DNA from: Cliona cf. orientalis | Lineage: Eukaryota > Porifera > Demospongiae > Clionaida > Clionaidae | DNA length: 64,000 nt | NCBI GenBank assembly: GCA_963930775.1 | Contig: OZ005691.1 | Location: forward strand, 806,001 to 870,000 | Direction of reading: 5' to 3' | Shown: positions 20,190-30,490 of the stretch, piece after piece | Position numbering within the stretch: the stretch's first letter is position 1 | Layout: each line of letters opens with the position of its first letter | Notes under the pieces: model-generated | The model's database searches: none | What the model was told of the DNA's origin: nothing | Seen by the model: the letters and a program-made list of their open reading frames with translations, nothing else | Position numbers and translations under genes: made by a program

Positions 20190-21738
20190 ATGGCACTGTC
20201 TTGCTTCAGGGGCGTACCTTAGTTGTTTCCTCGTTGCCCGGAAACCCCCCTTGGCAGTCAGATTCAGCATTATCTTAGTATGACTTAGCTGCTACAGGAA
20301 ACCCCCTTGGTTTCCAGATTCCATCTGCAGGCACTAAAATCTCTTAAAACTTAGCTTAGAACTCTCCTCTAGTGTTTTACCTTGTGTTTCTTTGCTAAAA
20401 TCTTCGAGAAACTGGCAAACTGTTACTAAAACATGCTAAACAGCGATCGTTAATTAGAGGGCGTGGCCCCAAAAGTGGGCGTGGTCGATAACTTTTTCGC
20501 GCGCGCTTCGCGCGCAACTGCTTAGAAACCCCCTGTATTAAATCCTGGGTACGCCCCTGTGCTTGTATGGATGGCAGAGGAGATTAGCGCTGGTGCCGCT
20601 CGGTCTCTTCATGCTGGGATGGTTGCTGTACTCCGTTGGATTTATCTGGTTCCTCATTTCTTCCGAGCCCAAGAAAGCGAATGATCCGGCGCCGGACGAC
20701 CCAGCTGACCCTACCTTATTTCCTTTCTATGTCGCCTTGATTGGAGGCCCCGCAGTCTACGTGTTTGGAGCGCTACACGCTATGCTCTCGGGCGCTGCTG
20801 GCGCTGTTTTGGGAATTTTTGTTGCCTTCCTGAATGTGGTCTACTTTTCGTCTGTCAGCTGGATTGCGTACGATAAGGGATTGAACGTGACCAATGGCTC
20901 CAGTACTCCCGGTGTTGATAGACCAGCGTGGCTGATGTTTGAGGGCACCCTCTTCGCTCTGGTATGCTGGTGTATAGTGTTAGTTTTGTCCGTATTCTAT
21001 AAAAACCCCAACAACCGCTTGAATCCACGCCATAGTCAAGACTGCCTAACCATGTGCACCAGAGCTACTCAGACTGCGGACAGCAAAAGACCATTTCCTG
21101 GAGTTGCTAGGCTCTTATCTGTGCCATTTCTTATTCTATCCATGATTGGATGGTGTATATTTGTTGCTGGATATCACCAGTGGAATACTGATCACGAGAA
21201 GAACTCGACTGTACAAGTATTCGATGATCACATCAATCCTGTCGTCATTTGTGCATTAATCATCGGTCCACTTCTCTACCTGGCTTCCCTACTGCATGCA
21301 GGCTGTTCAGGAAGGACCAGTACCATGGGTGTATTCACGACCATTCTTCATGCACTTTACATCGTGTCTAATGGCTTTATCATCACGCATCTCAGCCAAT
21401 TATTCATCTGTAATGCTAAGAATGTTTCATCCAACACGTGCACAGAACAGTATAATATCGACTACATGTTGGGAGGTTGTGTGGCAAGTGTTCTATTCTG
21501 GACGATTGTTTTTGCACTGAGACCATTTTACCAAGATTTTCGAGGGACTGGTGGTGCGTCAAGCTCAAGCTCAAGCTCAAGAGTGAGGGGGAACGCTGAT
21601 AATAATCTGCGCGAGTCCACTCCTGGGTCGCCGCCCCCTGACTACGGTACTGCTACCGCAGCCACACACCCGGCAGCACAGGTGAGGGAAGCGGGTGACC
21701 AAGACACACGACCTTTACTTGCTGAAAGTGCACAATGA
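20190..21738 (+). CDS. 8-TM membrane protein, subfamily A (paralogue 3), interrupted after codon 5 by a MITE
   Basis: The body (20565-21738) is an intact single-exon frame but has no ATG in the usual place. The missing start lies 355 bp upstream: ATG at 20190 followed by GCACTGTCTTGCTT, then a 353-bp element (20207-20559), then the repeated TGCTT and GTATGGATGGCAGAGG. Removing the element and one TGCTT copy restores an N-terminus like those of its sisters (MALSCLYGWQRR), giving a 396-aa family member. As it stands, translation from 20190 stops within the element (TAG after five more codons). The next in-frame ATG lies within TM1. The body keeps all family motifs (PFPGVARLLSVPFLILSMIG, GPLLYLASLLHAGCSG), two Cys in loop 7-8 (ICNAKNVSSNTCTEQ), a PPDY sequence followed by GT in the tail, and DTRPLLAES at the end. 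DTRPLL fits an acidic di-leucine sorting pattern. The allele is probably broken; the lack of other damage argues for a recent insertion. Confidence 0.8.
20207..20559. mobile_element. MITE inserted in the 5' coding end of paralogue 3
   Basis: Terminal inverted repeats CAGGGGCGTACC (20207) and GGTACGCCCCTG (ends 20559), flanked by the 5-bp direct repeat TGCTT (20202-20206 and 20560-20564). 353 bp, non-coding. The ends resemble the CAGGGGCGGATCC elements at 41924 and 43165, so this belongs to the same family of non-autonomous elements. Confidence 0.9.
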
Positions 21739-22057
21739 AGGTACAATTGTATGGTATAATAATTATTATTGTAGTGATTGATAGCCTTTGATGTTTGCAG
21801 TGTTTATTTTTTATGCAGTTAGCTAGCTATGGCTAGTTGGTGTCAAAAATGTTCTTTTTTCAAATAGTTGCCTTCAGCTCATGTCATATCCAACTCTTGA
21901 GATTTTTCGTCACCAGCTACAAAACAGAAATAGCAGCATAAAATTTAATAATGAATCAGATAGCTAGCTACTCAATTCACAAGAAGATAATAATTGCATG
22001 CTTTAATAAGGGCATCTAGTTATCTACAACCTACTATCATGAACAATGGAGGTCAAC
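21739..22057. other. convergent spacer between paralogue 3 and the NLR gene
   Basis: Holds both 3' ends. A minus-strand acceptor TTTGTAG followed by CTGGTGA at about 21917 could form a last tiny NLR exon if the GTAAGT at 22056-22061 is used as a donor. Confidence 0.4.
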
Positions 22058-25000
22058 TTACATGTACACGCCTGTCATATTAGCAGCTGTGGCGAGAGCT
22101 TCTCTTCCAACTTCACTGATATGGTTGCCATAGAGACTGTGAGAGGAAATTCCATAAGGACACAATGTCACGACATTATACCTTTTAATTATTATTGATT
22201 CGAGCTGGTATGCAAATGAAACTCACTATAACTCCTGAAGACCCTTTAGTGTCTTGATGGCCTCAGAAATGGCCACAGCTCCCTCTGCGCCAATAGAGTT
22301 GTAGCTGAGGCTATAATAATATTACATGCGTGAAGGAACAATGACCACTATTGACCATACATACGAGTAATAGTAACTGTTACGTTCAATCTTACTCGAG
22401 CAAGTGAAGATGTGGTGTTGATTTTACTCCATCAGCAATGAACACAGCTCCACTATCACCAATAGAATTATACGGTAAGCTATATAATAATATCATACAA
22501 AGGTCAATATTACACAATCATACTAACATGTTCTAGTGTATTGACTTACTAAAGTTTTTGAAGGTTAGTCATGGTCTTCATAGCTTCTGAAACCACCATA
22601 GCACCTTCGTTGCTGATAGAGTTATCATAGAGGCTATACAGGAGGGGGATATTATAACATAAGCACAGTCGATTTTATGATTATGCCTGATACCTCAAAA
22701 TCTGTAGATTGTAAAATTTATCCTGTCTAAATAGATTCTTGCACTGAGCTACACCAATGGAGCAAACTGAGAGATCAACTTCAAAATCTTTACAATAAGT
22801 CAGAAAGTAGCCAAGAGCGCTGCAATCGATTTGAGTGAGGTGGACCTCACAGAAATTTAGTCTTGATTTGAGTACATCTGCAACTAGGTCGCACAGAAGT
22901 GGGTCTTGTGCTTCGAAGAGGCAGTGTATTAAAGAAAGGAGAAGGGCCTTATCTTCGAGCTTTGGATGTCTCACTGCACATTTCTCTGCAACCTGGAACA
23001 CGACCTCTTTTATCCCATAATTCCGTAGCTTAGTCTTAGCAGCAAAGAATTGAAAGACAGCGCTGAATCGTGGATGGCCGAGGAGCATTTTGAATTTCTC
23101 CGTCTGTTCTCGGGCATCTAATTTGGTTGCCATGTAGATAGCAGCAAGTAACTCCTGGACTGATAAGTGAAGGAAATTGTACAAGTGAGATTTCCCTCCG
23201 ATAGTAAAGCTTTCCACCTCCTGAAGCAGACCAAGGGTACTAAAATCAGAAGGTAGATCGAAGATGACCTTATCTTCCACAATGCCATTGTAGGCAACTT
23301 CACAGAGCTGCTGAAATGGGCCTCCAACTTCTGGCGGAAGCTCGTCCAAGGATTTCAGTTCTTCTACGTTTTCTTGGCAGTGTGTCTTCATGAGATGACG
23401 AAGAATGCAGTTGCACGTAAGCTCTGTAAAGATGCCGTACTGTGTTGTAGGTAGCACGTTGCCGCCGCATTTGAATAAGTGTACAAGGATGCTGGCATTC
23501 AGTGGGAGGTAACAGCTTCCCTCCAGTACTGAGTTCTCGGTCATCCTTTGCAAGAGATTCTCGGCGGCCATTGCATCATCTTGCAGGCATGCAGTGAAAT
23601 AGTGTCGAAGTTCATCCTTGGTAAACCCCAGAATCTCAGTTCGAGAGGACACCAGTGGGTGGAGACTTGTAGATGATGTCGGTCGAGAGGTGACGATGAT
23701 GGAGCTCTCGGGGAGTAGGGTCCCTCCGAGGAGGCTTAAAATGACGGAATGGCCGGGCACATCCTGAGGTAGCTCGTCCCAGCCGTCCAAAACGAATAGA
23801 ACGCTTCTTCCGTCAACGGCTGCTATCTCTTCTGCCATGTCCTGCCCCATCTTTTCATTTCTTCGCGGCAGTAGTTCAGCGATGCTTGTAGCATTCTTAA
23901 TGTTTGAATCACACAGCCTCACGAGTATGATCAGCTTGTATTCTTGAAACAGCTGCTCGTCAGCCCACTCATGGCAGATGTGGAGAGAAAGGGTGCTCTT
24001 TCCACTTCCTGCCACACCCTCGATCAGCACCTTTTTCTGTTGGTCTAGGTCTCTCTCTTCAATTCTCACGAAAATATCTTTAAGTTTGATGGGAACCTTG
24101 CATTTGAGAATGTTATCTACCCTCCCAGTTATTGTCTTCTGGCGTATCACGTCACCTTCATCGTACCCTCTCCGAACCGGCTCCTTCGTTTGGATCATTG
24201 CTAGCCGAAAGATCTTGTGCGTGACTGGAGGGGGCCATTGATCGTCAGGGGAGGTGGCTAGGGTCCTAGCCTTGTATAAAGACCTCAGGTACTTCAAGTA
24301 GTTATCCCATTTGGAGTCGGTCACTGAATGCACAGAGAGAATATACACTTGTAGTAAACGCGGTTACGTGATCCTTGAAGAAAAATTAATATCAGGGAGA
24401 TAATAATTATGTAGCTACCTTATAGCACTATTAATGGCCTTGTTTCCAGGCCCTATATTTCTATAGCTATACAATTATCATTTAAAGATTAAGGAGCCTG
24501 GAGACGACTTTCTATCACTTTAATCGTTTAAGCAATGTTACATAGCATAAGGTACCTTGAATTGAAGATGCCCCTTCCGTCAGATATTTAGATTGGAGCA
24601 CTCTGGCCATTTTGCTTCGGGTGGGTTTAGGGTTGATTCCACGCAGCCACTTCACTATCAATTGTACCAGCTGATCTTCCACTCTGCTGTGGTTTTTATC
24701 GATGGCCTCAAGCGTGCCCGAGTCAATTCCAAGTTCCACCCCGATTAATTTCCAACTGGCACGATAGTCCCAGAACATGTCAAGTACTTCCCTCAAATTG
24801 TCATTTTTTAGGACATTGTCTGTACACAAGTATATAGCTATAGTAACAGTCTATGAAGACTTACTTAGAATCTTAAAATTGCATAATATGCATACATGCA
24901 GTTTCGCATACACTAGACAGACATGTTCGAGCATGACCTACAATCTATTAATTTTAATAACCACGTATCTTTAAAAAATTCACCTTTAGGATGATTTAAA

Positions 25001-25576
25001 GCAATTTTCTTGGCCAACTCATGGTCATTTCCACCAGCGTGCTTGTCCACAGCCTCTGCCAGCATTCTCCAGGTAGGAGGGCCAAATCTCTCAACGTTGT
25101 ATTTTTGTCGAAGCCATAACAGGACTACATCATTGAGCGCTCTTTCAGTATTACTGTGATCAGATTCTTTGCCTGCACCAGTGCTAGTGCCGGTGGAGCC
25201 ACAGGCTTCAGAGACAGCCCTAAGGTCGTCAGGTCGTAGCCGTAGCGATCGACCAAGAGAGAAGTACACCGACTTGATGGAAACTATCTCCTCTATGATG
25301 TCAGCTAAATCATCTTCTCCTGTAAAAAAAGATTGCCATCACTACTTTAACGCTCCTAATTGCGTGCATGGTATATACTTCAGTGAACAGTGCGCACCTA
25401 ATACTTGAGTTGCATTGATACTGTCATAGTCGAGATCTGCAAGTTATTATTAGAAATTGGACTCAATCATAACGGTAGTATAAAATATTATTAATGATTT
25501 TCATACCTCTAGGTCCAGGATTCTCCTCAATGTCTCCAGACAACAGTAGCAAGTACAAGATAACAGTAGCTTCCAT
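22058..25576 (-). CDS. NLR-type immune receptor with N-terminal 2A leader: 2A-Death-Death-NACHT-LRR
   Basis: Nine exons on the minus strand join in frame: 25576-25507, 25436-25398, 25319-24984, 24819-24556, 24323-22694, 22633-22550, 22479-22396, 22310-22227 and 22136-22058; about 889 aa. Residues 1-22 read MEATVILYLLLLSGDIEENP then GP: a hydrophobic leader ending in the 2A consensus D(V/I)ExNPGP, with the skip expected between Gly21 and Pro22. Two Death-like helical domains follow in exon 3 (about 38-148, e.g. TWRMLAEAVDKH) and exon 4 (about 149-236, e.g. WKLIGVELGIDSGTLEAIDK). NACHT has Walker A GVAGSGKST (about 339-347) and Walker B VLFVLDGWDEL (about 411-421). Three 84-bp exons each encode one 28-aa LRR with the same intron phase, followed by a 25-aa end repeat. 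Family role: cytosolic sensing with nucleotide-dependent oligomerisation. The last exon may instead splice 4 bp earlier to a tiny exon with nearly the same end. Confidence 0.9.
25507..25576 (-). other. 2A-like ribosome-skipping leader exon
   Basis: This first exon of the NLR gene encodes little else than the leader: Met, a hydrophobic run (VILYLLLL) and SGDIEENPGP, then Arg and a splice donor. All eight positions of the D-I-E-x-N-P-G-P consensus are met. It is in frame with the Death domains. Confidence 0.88.
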
Positions 25577-25845
25577 GAAGGAGCACATAAGCTTATTTAA
25601 TATAATGAATTCGATAATGGTATAGCTCTGGAATGGATCTCGGCGTACATACGTACCGACACGTAGCGAATTCGCGAATAAGATTCATCGTGTTGACGTA
25701 AACCTATTTAGGATCCCGTGACTCCATTACCATGTGACCTTTCAGCGATTATTATCATAATATTAAATGACCTGGACCAGACATCACAGCGTGCAAAGTC
25801 CAGGTACAGTTCACTGATCATCTCAGATCCTAAGCTGGAAAAATC
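25577..25845. promoter_or_regulatory. 269-bp divergent promoter between the NLR gene and paralogue 4
   Basis: The two start codons face away from each other across 269 bp. No TATA box is plain. A shared bidirectional promoter is inferred from spacing only. Confidence 0.5.
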
Positions 25846-27027
25846 ATGGCGATTCTGTACGGCTGGCAGAGGAAGCTGAGCCTTCTCCCTCTCAGTCTTG
25901 TCGTAGTGGGCTGGGTGGTGTTCTCTGTTGGTTTCATATGGACCCTAGCTGACTGGCCAAAGGAAGACGAATCCAAGTTCCAGCCTTACCTTCCTCGAAC
26001 CAGCCCCGTGCTCTTCTCCCTATATCTCATTCTAGTCGGTGGACCATTTGTCTACTTCCTAGGAGTGGCACAGGCAATCCTACCCGGAATAGCGAGCTCC
26101 ATCGTTGGAATATTCACCGCCTTTGTGGGCAGCGTGTATATTGTGTGTGCAGGTTCTCAAGCGTATAGTGGAGCCCTCTACATTAAGGAGATTCTCGAGA
26201 TCAACGCACGTGATGGGGTAAAGTTATCTCTTGACACTAAAGAAGTACTGATGTTTGCTGGCGCTGCGTTTATCACTATCTGTTGGTGCTTCGTGCTTAT
26301 GCTCATGGTCTCCTACGAGAACCGACCAACGAGGAACCACGGCAACTATCAGTATGACATTTTCAATCCGCCACAGGGTGCCATTGAAAGTCCACACCGT
26401 AGACAAAAGTGTCGTGCTCCGTTCACCCCCGGAGTGGCGAGGGGTCTCAGTGTACCCTTCATCATCCTCTCTCTCGTGGGATGGGGTGTGTTTACGGCGG
26501 GTATTGAGAAATTGGAATTGGACGATGACGAGCCATTTCTCAGTGGATACTTGATCGAGTCTCCACTCGCTACCTACGGCGCTATCACTGTTGGCCCCCT
26601 GCTGTATTTGGCTGCGTTGCTACACGCTGGCTGCTGGGGTGGAGCCAGTACTGTAATGGGCGTATTTTCTTCCATACTTGGTACAGTCTACACAGTGTTC
26701 ATCGGATTCATTGTGGTTGCTTATGGTAAAGGATTCTACACCGTCTGTCAGCTCGAAGGAACCAAGCCGAATTGCTCAATCGATCACTCGTATCTAGGTG
26801 CCAATTTGATCCTTGTCTTTGCTGGTGGAGTAGGTAGCCTCTTTCTCTGGAGTTTCGTGCTAATGCTGCGTCCATTTTACCGCAACCATGTGCAGGGAGG
26901 CCCTGGGGATAATATCATAAACTCCTCCTCCCCGCCCCCCACTACGTATGGAACTTTGAGAATGGAAGAGAGCTTTAATAATTCTTATTCTTCTCAGCCC
27001 CTCATTGCTGAGAGTGGGAAACGCTGA
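25846..27027 (+). CDS. 8-TM duplicated-module membrane protein, subfamily A (paralogue 4)
   Basis: Single-exon, 393 aa, the clearest example of the internal duplication. Membrane segments at about 12-35, 55-79, 81-107, 133-155, 199-220, 243-263, 266-294 and 319-341. Half 1 aligns with half 2 segment by segment: VGWVVFSVGF with VGWGVFTAGI, VGGPFVYFLGVAQA with VGPLLYLAALLHAG, SSIVGIFTAFVGSVYIVCAG with STVMGVFSSILGTVYTVFIG, VLMFAGAAFITICWCFVLML with LILVFAGGVGSLFLWSFVLM. The 4-5 loop (RPTRNHG...RRQKCR) is basic, so cytoplasmic. Outer loop 7-8 has Cys301 and Cys310 (the latter in NCS). The tail has SPPPTTYGTLRM and ends PLIAESGKR. Head to head with the NLR gene. A decayed copy lies at 31979-33653. 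Function unknown. Confidence 0.88.
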   Translation: MAILYGWQRKLSLLPLSLVVVGWVVFSVGFIWTLADWPKEDESKFQPYLPRTSPVLFSLYLILVGGPFVYFLGVAQAILPGIASSIVGIFTAFVGSVYIVCAGSQAYSGALYIKEILEINARDGVKLSLDTKEVLMFAGAAFITICWCFVLMLMVSYENRPTRNHGNYQYDIFNPPQGAIESPHRRQKCRAPFTPGVARGLSVPFIILSLVGWGVFTAGIEKLELDDDEPFLSGYLIESPLATYGAITVGPLLYLAALLHAGCWGGASTVMGVFSSILGTVYTVFIGFIVVAYGKGFYTVCQLEGTKPNCSIDHSYLGANLILVFAGGVGSLFLWSFVLMLRPFYRNHVQGGPGDNIINSSSPPPTTYGTLRMEESFNNSYSSQPLIAESGKR

Positions 27028-28769
27028 CTCTCATTACTGTGTTATGCTATTATAGATTAGCTATAGACTGTGTGTGTTTTCGATAACAATTACCATTACA
27101 TGTGCATACTGATAATATTATTATAGATACAATATTATATTATTATTTGTGAATCATGGATAAGGATGTTTGTTATTTTACAGCCTTATTATCAAAATTA
27201 TGAAACGTAACTCCTAGTAGTTTCATTGTATGTGGTAAGGGGTCACTATGTATGTAAGTAGCATACTTGACTTAAGCAATCATCAAACGCTTTGAAGTGG
27301 AATAACTTGAAAATGAAAACAGATGACAAACTCATATTCACCTATATCTGTGCCAAATACCCTTACTGGGCAAAATATTGCTTGTTTCAGAAAAGTAAAT
27401 TGCTATATTATACTAGGAATGTACCGTAAATCGCGAATATTTCGTATCTACGTGCAATAATTTTTCGCGTTAAGCAATTTTCGGACCAACGACCCTGTAC
27501 CACATTATCGTTTAAGTATTTTCGCGCATTTAATTTTCGTACAATCCAGGCTGTCCGAAAATATTTTAACAACGAAATATTCGCGATTTACGGTAACTAG
27601 TGGCATTGTCATAACACTGTGAGGGCTGCTATTTTTCCCAACAGAAAATTAATATATTATGTGGCAGTCCCAGGTAGAAATCGAATATTATTATTTCGTT
27701 TTTAATTGGGTTAACTAAATCAATTATATTTTTAACATCTCTTGATTGTTTAGTCACAAATTTTAGATACTTATTCTAAGGTGATTGTAGTATCTTTAAA
27801 CTAAATGTGAAGTTCTGGGATGCTACCACTCCTGAGCTTCAAATTCAAAAAAGTGGTTCAGTAAAATTGACTAGGAATAATATTTGATTTCTACCTGGGA
27901 CTGCCACATATAGTTCAGATAGAATAGCTAAGTGAGAAGAGAGTGGCAAGGGTGTAGATGTTCAAAATTTAATAGTAGGTGGGGCTGAAGCCCTGTGTAT
28001 AATCATGACTCCCCGATCATTTCATTTTTGCCAGCCTGGTGCTATATAGGAATAATAGTATCAGGTCACTTTCTCAGAATGGTGCAATAGTACAATAGCC
28101 AGTAGGCGTACGTGGTCACGAAAATAGCTGTAGGTGTGGCAACCAAGTCCTCCCCCTCTCTATACTATCTATGGTACAAGCTGATGCTATCATGATCACA
28201 GGATGCATGCTGAACCAATTCTATATTGGGAGAAAGTTCAGGCTGGATTCATAATAATATTATTATTATTAATGAGTATACCAGGTTTCTCCCAGGCCAG
28301 CAAACGCATGGCATCATTCGAATTCATGTAGCTAGCTATTATTATGGATATAATGTGTAGCTAAATAGCTATAATTATAATTATAGTGCTATTATCACTG
28401 ATTGCCAGGGATTTATCCCCATGCAAGGCTTGAGCTCAGTCTGTTTACTTGGCCCCCCCTGCTATAACTATTACTGTAACATAACAATATGCACAAATAT
28501 GCAGCAGTGTTGGTACAATAACCTCCTTTTGAAATAGACGGTACCATCCCGGCCCTTGCCACAATGTCATGCATGACATTGTACGTATACCGGTATAGCT
28601 TCTTTGATTCACGGTCACACACACTCATAATTAAATAAAATTATCTTTGCAGCTATTTAAGTGAGCACTTAAGATACAAATCAGAATCATAAGCTTTTGC
28701 CAACAATCCATCATCGACTAGACTTAGTATCTCCAGTTCAAGTCTACATAATAATATTCTATTATTACA
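27028..28769. other. spacer between paralogues 4 and 5, with repeats
   Basis: No gene seen. Contains a hairpin MITE (27422-27595). A segment at about 27270-27420 reappears inverted at about 31770-31950, and 28260-28769 recurs upstream of 35156 and 36974, marking a duplicated block. Confidence 0.6.
27422..27595. mobile_element. hairpin MITE with perfect 24-bp terminal inverted repeats
   Basis: Left end at 27422-27445 begins TACCGTAAATCGCGAATATT; the right end (27572-27595) is its exact reverse complement. The terminal TA pair probably is the target duplication. The inside is non-coding. Confidence 0.9.
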
Positions 28770-29912
28770 ATGAAGTTATTCGACACAGTCCCCAAGAAGC
28801 TGGCAATTTCAGCCTTTGTCTTATTTGCAGTTGGTTGGATCGTGTTCATTGTTGGATTTGGCCTGCTGTTAAACGAGTTGGTGACTGAGTCGGACACAGT
28901 CACTCTTTTGAATTCCTTATACGTGCCTTACTATTTCACCTTGGCTGGCGGACCGTTTGTGATCGCATTTGGACTCATCCACGCTGCACTGCCTTCAAAC
29001 CTAGCTGGTGCCATTATTGGAGCTATCTCTACCATCTTAAACAACATTTACTTCGTACTCGTTGGTTTTGTAGTCTCATATGGTCATTTCCTCATCCAGC
29101 GGCAGCTTATAGTAACTAACTTCAATCTAATGTTTGCTGGAGCGATACTTCTTGCAGTGAGTTGGAGCTTTTCGCAGATACTTCTTGTCTTCTTCAATAA
29201 ATCGTCACAGACACAAAGAAAGAATTTGTGGGTTCTAATCAAGGATATATTTACCGGAAATCATGAAGGTCAGCATCAATTGACTCGTACTAGTACTGCG
29301 GCGATACGCCTATTAAGCATCCCAACTATTGCTTTCTCTTTCATTGGATGGGGTGTGTACTTGGGTGGAATGCACAACATCCTTCAGGCATTGACAACTG
29401 GTGGAAATACCAATTTCATACCTCTCTTCAACCATTTTCCATCCTGGGGCTCAGTTACCATTACACCTTTTGGGTTCTTGGTTGCTCTGCTTCAAGCTGT
29501 AACCTCAGGAAGTGAAACTGTCCTTGGAAGTCTTTTGTCCATCTTAAATTCATTCATTATAGTCTGTGTCGGTTATGTAGTGACGATCATAGGGATAATT
29601 TTTGTAGTACAGGGCGATCTTGGATCAGACCCGCTTGATAATCAGTATATATACAACCTTATATTTGGTGGAGGTATCGTCTTTCTTTTTTTCTGGACTG
29701 CCACGCTGACACTGTCAAGATTTTACGACGCTGTGCACTCCATCTGGGCCACAGACAATACTAGCAATCAGTTACAGGCCTCGAGATCTGCTCCTTCTGG
29801 ATCCGTGCAACACAACGCAAGTGCATTTAATAATTCAGCTATTTCGCAGTCTGAGTTTCAGATGACTGCAGCAGCAGAGCCACCACCAGCCTATGACTAC
29901 AAGCAGCCGTAA
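28770..29912 (+). CDS. 8-TM duplicated-module membrane protein, subfamily B (paralogue 5)
   Basis: Single-exon, 380 aa. Starts MKLFDTVPKKLAISAFVLF; subfamily B has the (K/R)xFD(T/S)(V/I)xKKLAI start instead of YGWQRKLALLP. Eight membrane segments in two similar sets of four: FVLFAVGWIVFIVGFGLLL with IAFSFIGWGVYLGG, and LAGAIIGAISTILNNIYFVL with ETVLGSLLSILNSFIIVCVG. The cytoplasmic 4-5 loop has an NLW motif shared with the other B genes. Loop 7-8 has no Cys pair, unlike subfamily A. The tail ends EPPPAYDYKQP, which contains a PPxY motif (PPAY), the binding site for WW domains such as those of NEDD4-type ubiquitin ligases. The start is supported by an identical ATG context in 36974 and 35156. 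Function unknown. Confidence 0.88.
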   Translation: MKLFDTVPKKLAISAFVLFAVGWIVFIVGFGLLLNELVTESDTVTLLNSLYVPYYFTLAGGPFVIAFGLIHAALPSNLAGAIIGAISTILNNIYFVLVGFVVSYGHFLIQRQLIVTNFNLMFAGAILLAVSWSFSQILLVFFNKSSQTQRKNLWVLIKDIFTGNHEGQHQLTRTSTAAIRLLSIPTIAFSFIGWGVYLGGMHNILQALTTGGNTNFIPLFNHFPSWGSVTITPFGFLVALLQAVTSGSETVLGSLLSILNSFIIVCVGYVVTIIGIIFVVQGDLGSDPLDNQYIYNLIFGGGIVFLFFWTATLTLSRFYDAVHSIWATDNTSNQLQASRSAPSGSVQHNASAFNNSAISQSEFQMTAAAEPPPAYDYKQP

Positions 29913-30109
29913 GCAGTGCAACAAGAGACTCTGACTATATTGTCAATGAGAGTGTCTAAAAAGTTGATTACAGAACCCTTAATTGTAACTACAATAATAA
30001 TAATATTATTATACTAGCTGGAGCAATACTTTAATTGAATATTATTATTGCTATTATATTATTATATAGCTAGGCCATGTATTATAATAATAATAAATAT
30101 AAAACTAGA

Positions 30110-30490
30110 GCTCTATAGAGCACATCATGACCCCGCGCGCTGCAGCGTCGATGTCGAACTCTCTAGCTAGCTATATGCATGCCACCTGTAGGCTGTTGCC
30201 GACCTTTACCTACATATTGTGCCAGGTTGTGCGCATGAGCAGAAAGTACATGGTGGGTAGTGTTTATAGGCGTGGTCAACAAAATGCAGTATTTGCGACG
30301 CTCATAGACCTTGCCAAACGATTCGAAGCGTAATGAAGCCAGTTTTTCGACGATATCGACGGAAACGTTATATTTACGAGTCCCTCAGATGCCTAGATCT
30401 CCAGATCTGGCGATTTTTGTGCTAACGACAGACGACAGACGACAGACAAAACCGATCACATTACCCCTTGCGCATGCGCGCGGGGTAACT
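30110..30490 (+). repeat. dispersed repeat with GC-rich ends
   Basis: Runs from about AGAGCTCTATAGAGCAC to CTTGCGCATGCGCGCGGGGT. A related copy lies in the opposite orientation at about 35838-36260, and a fragment of the left end at about 34555-34590. Confidence 0.6.
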
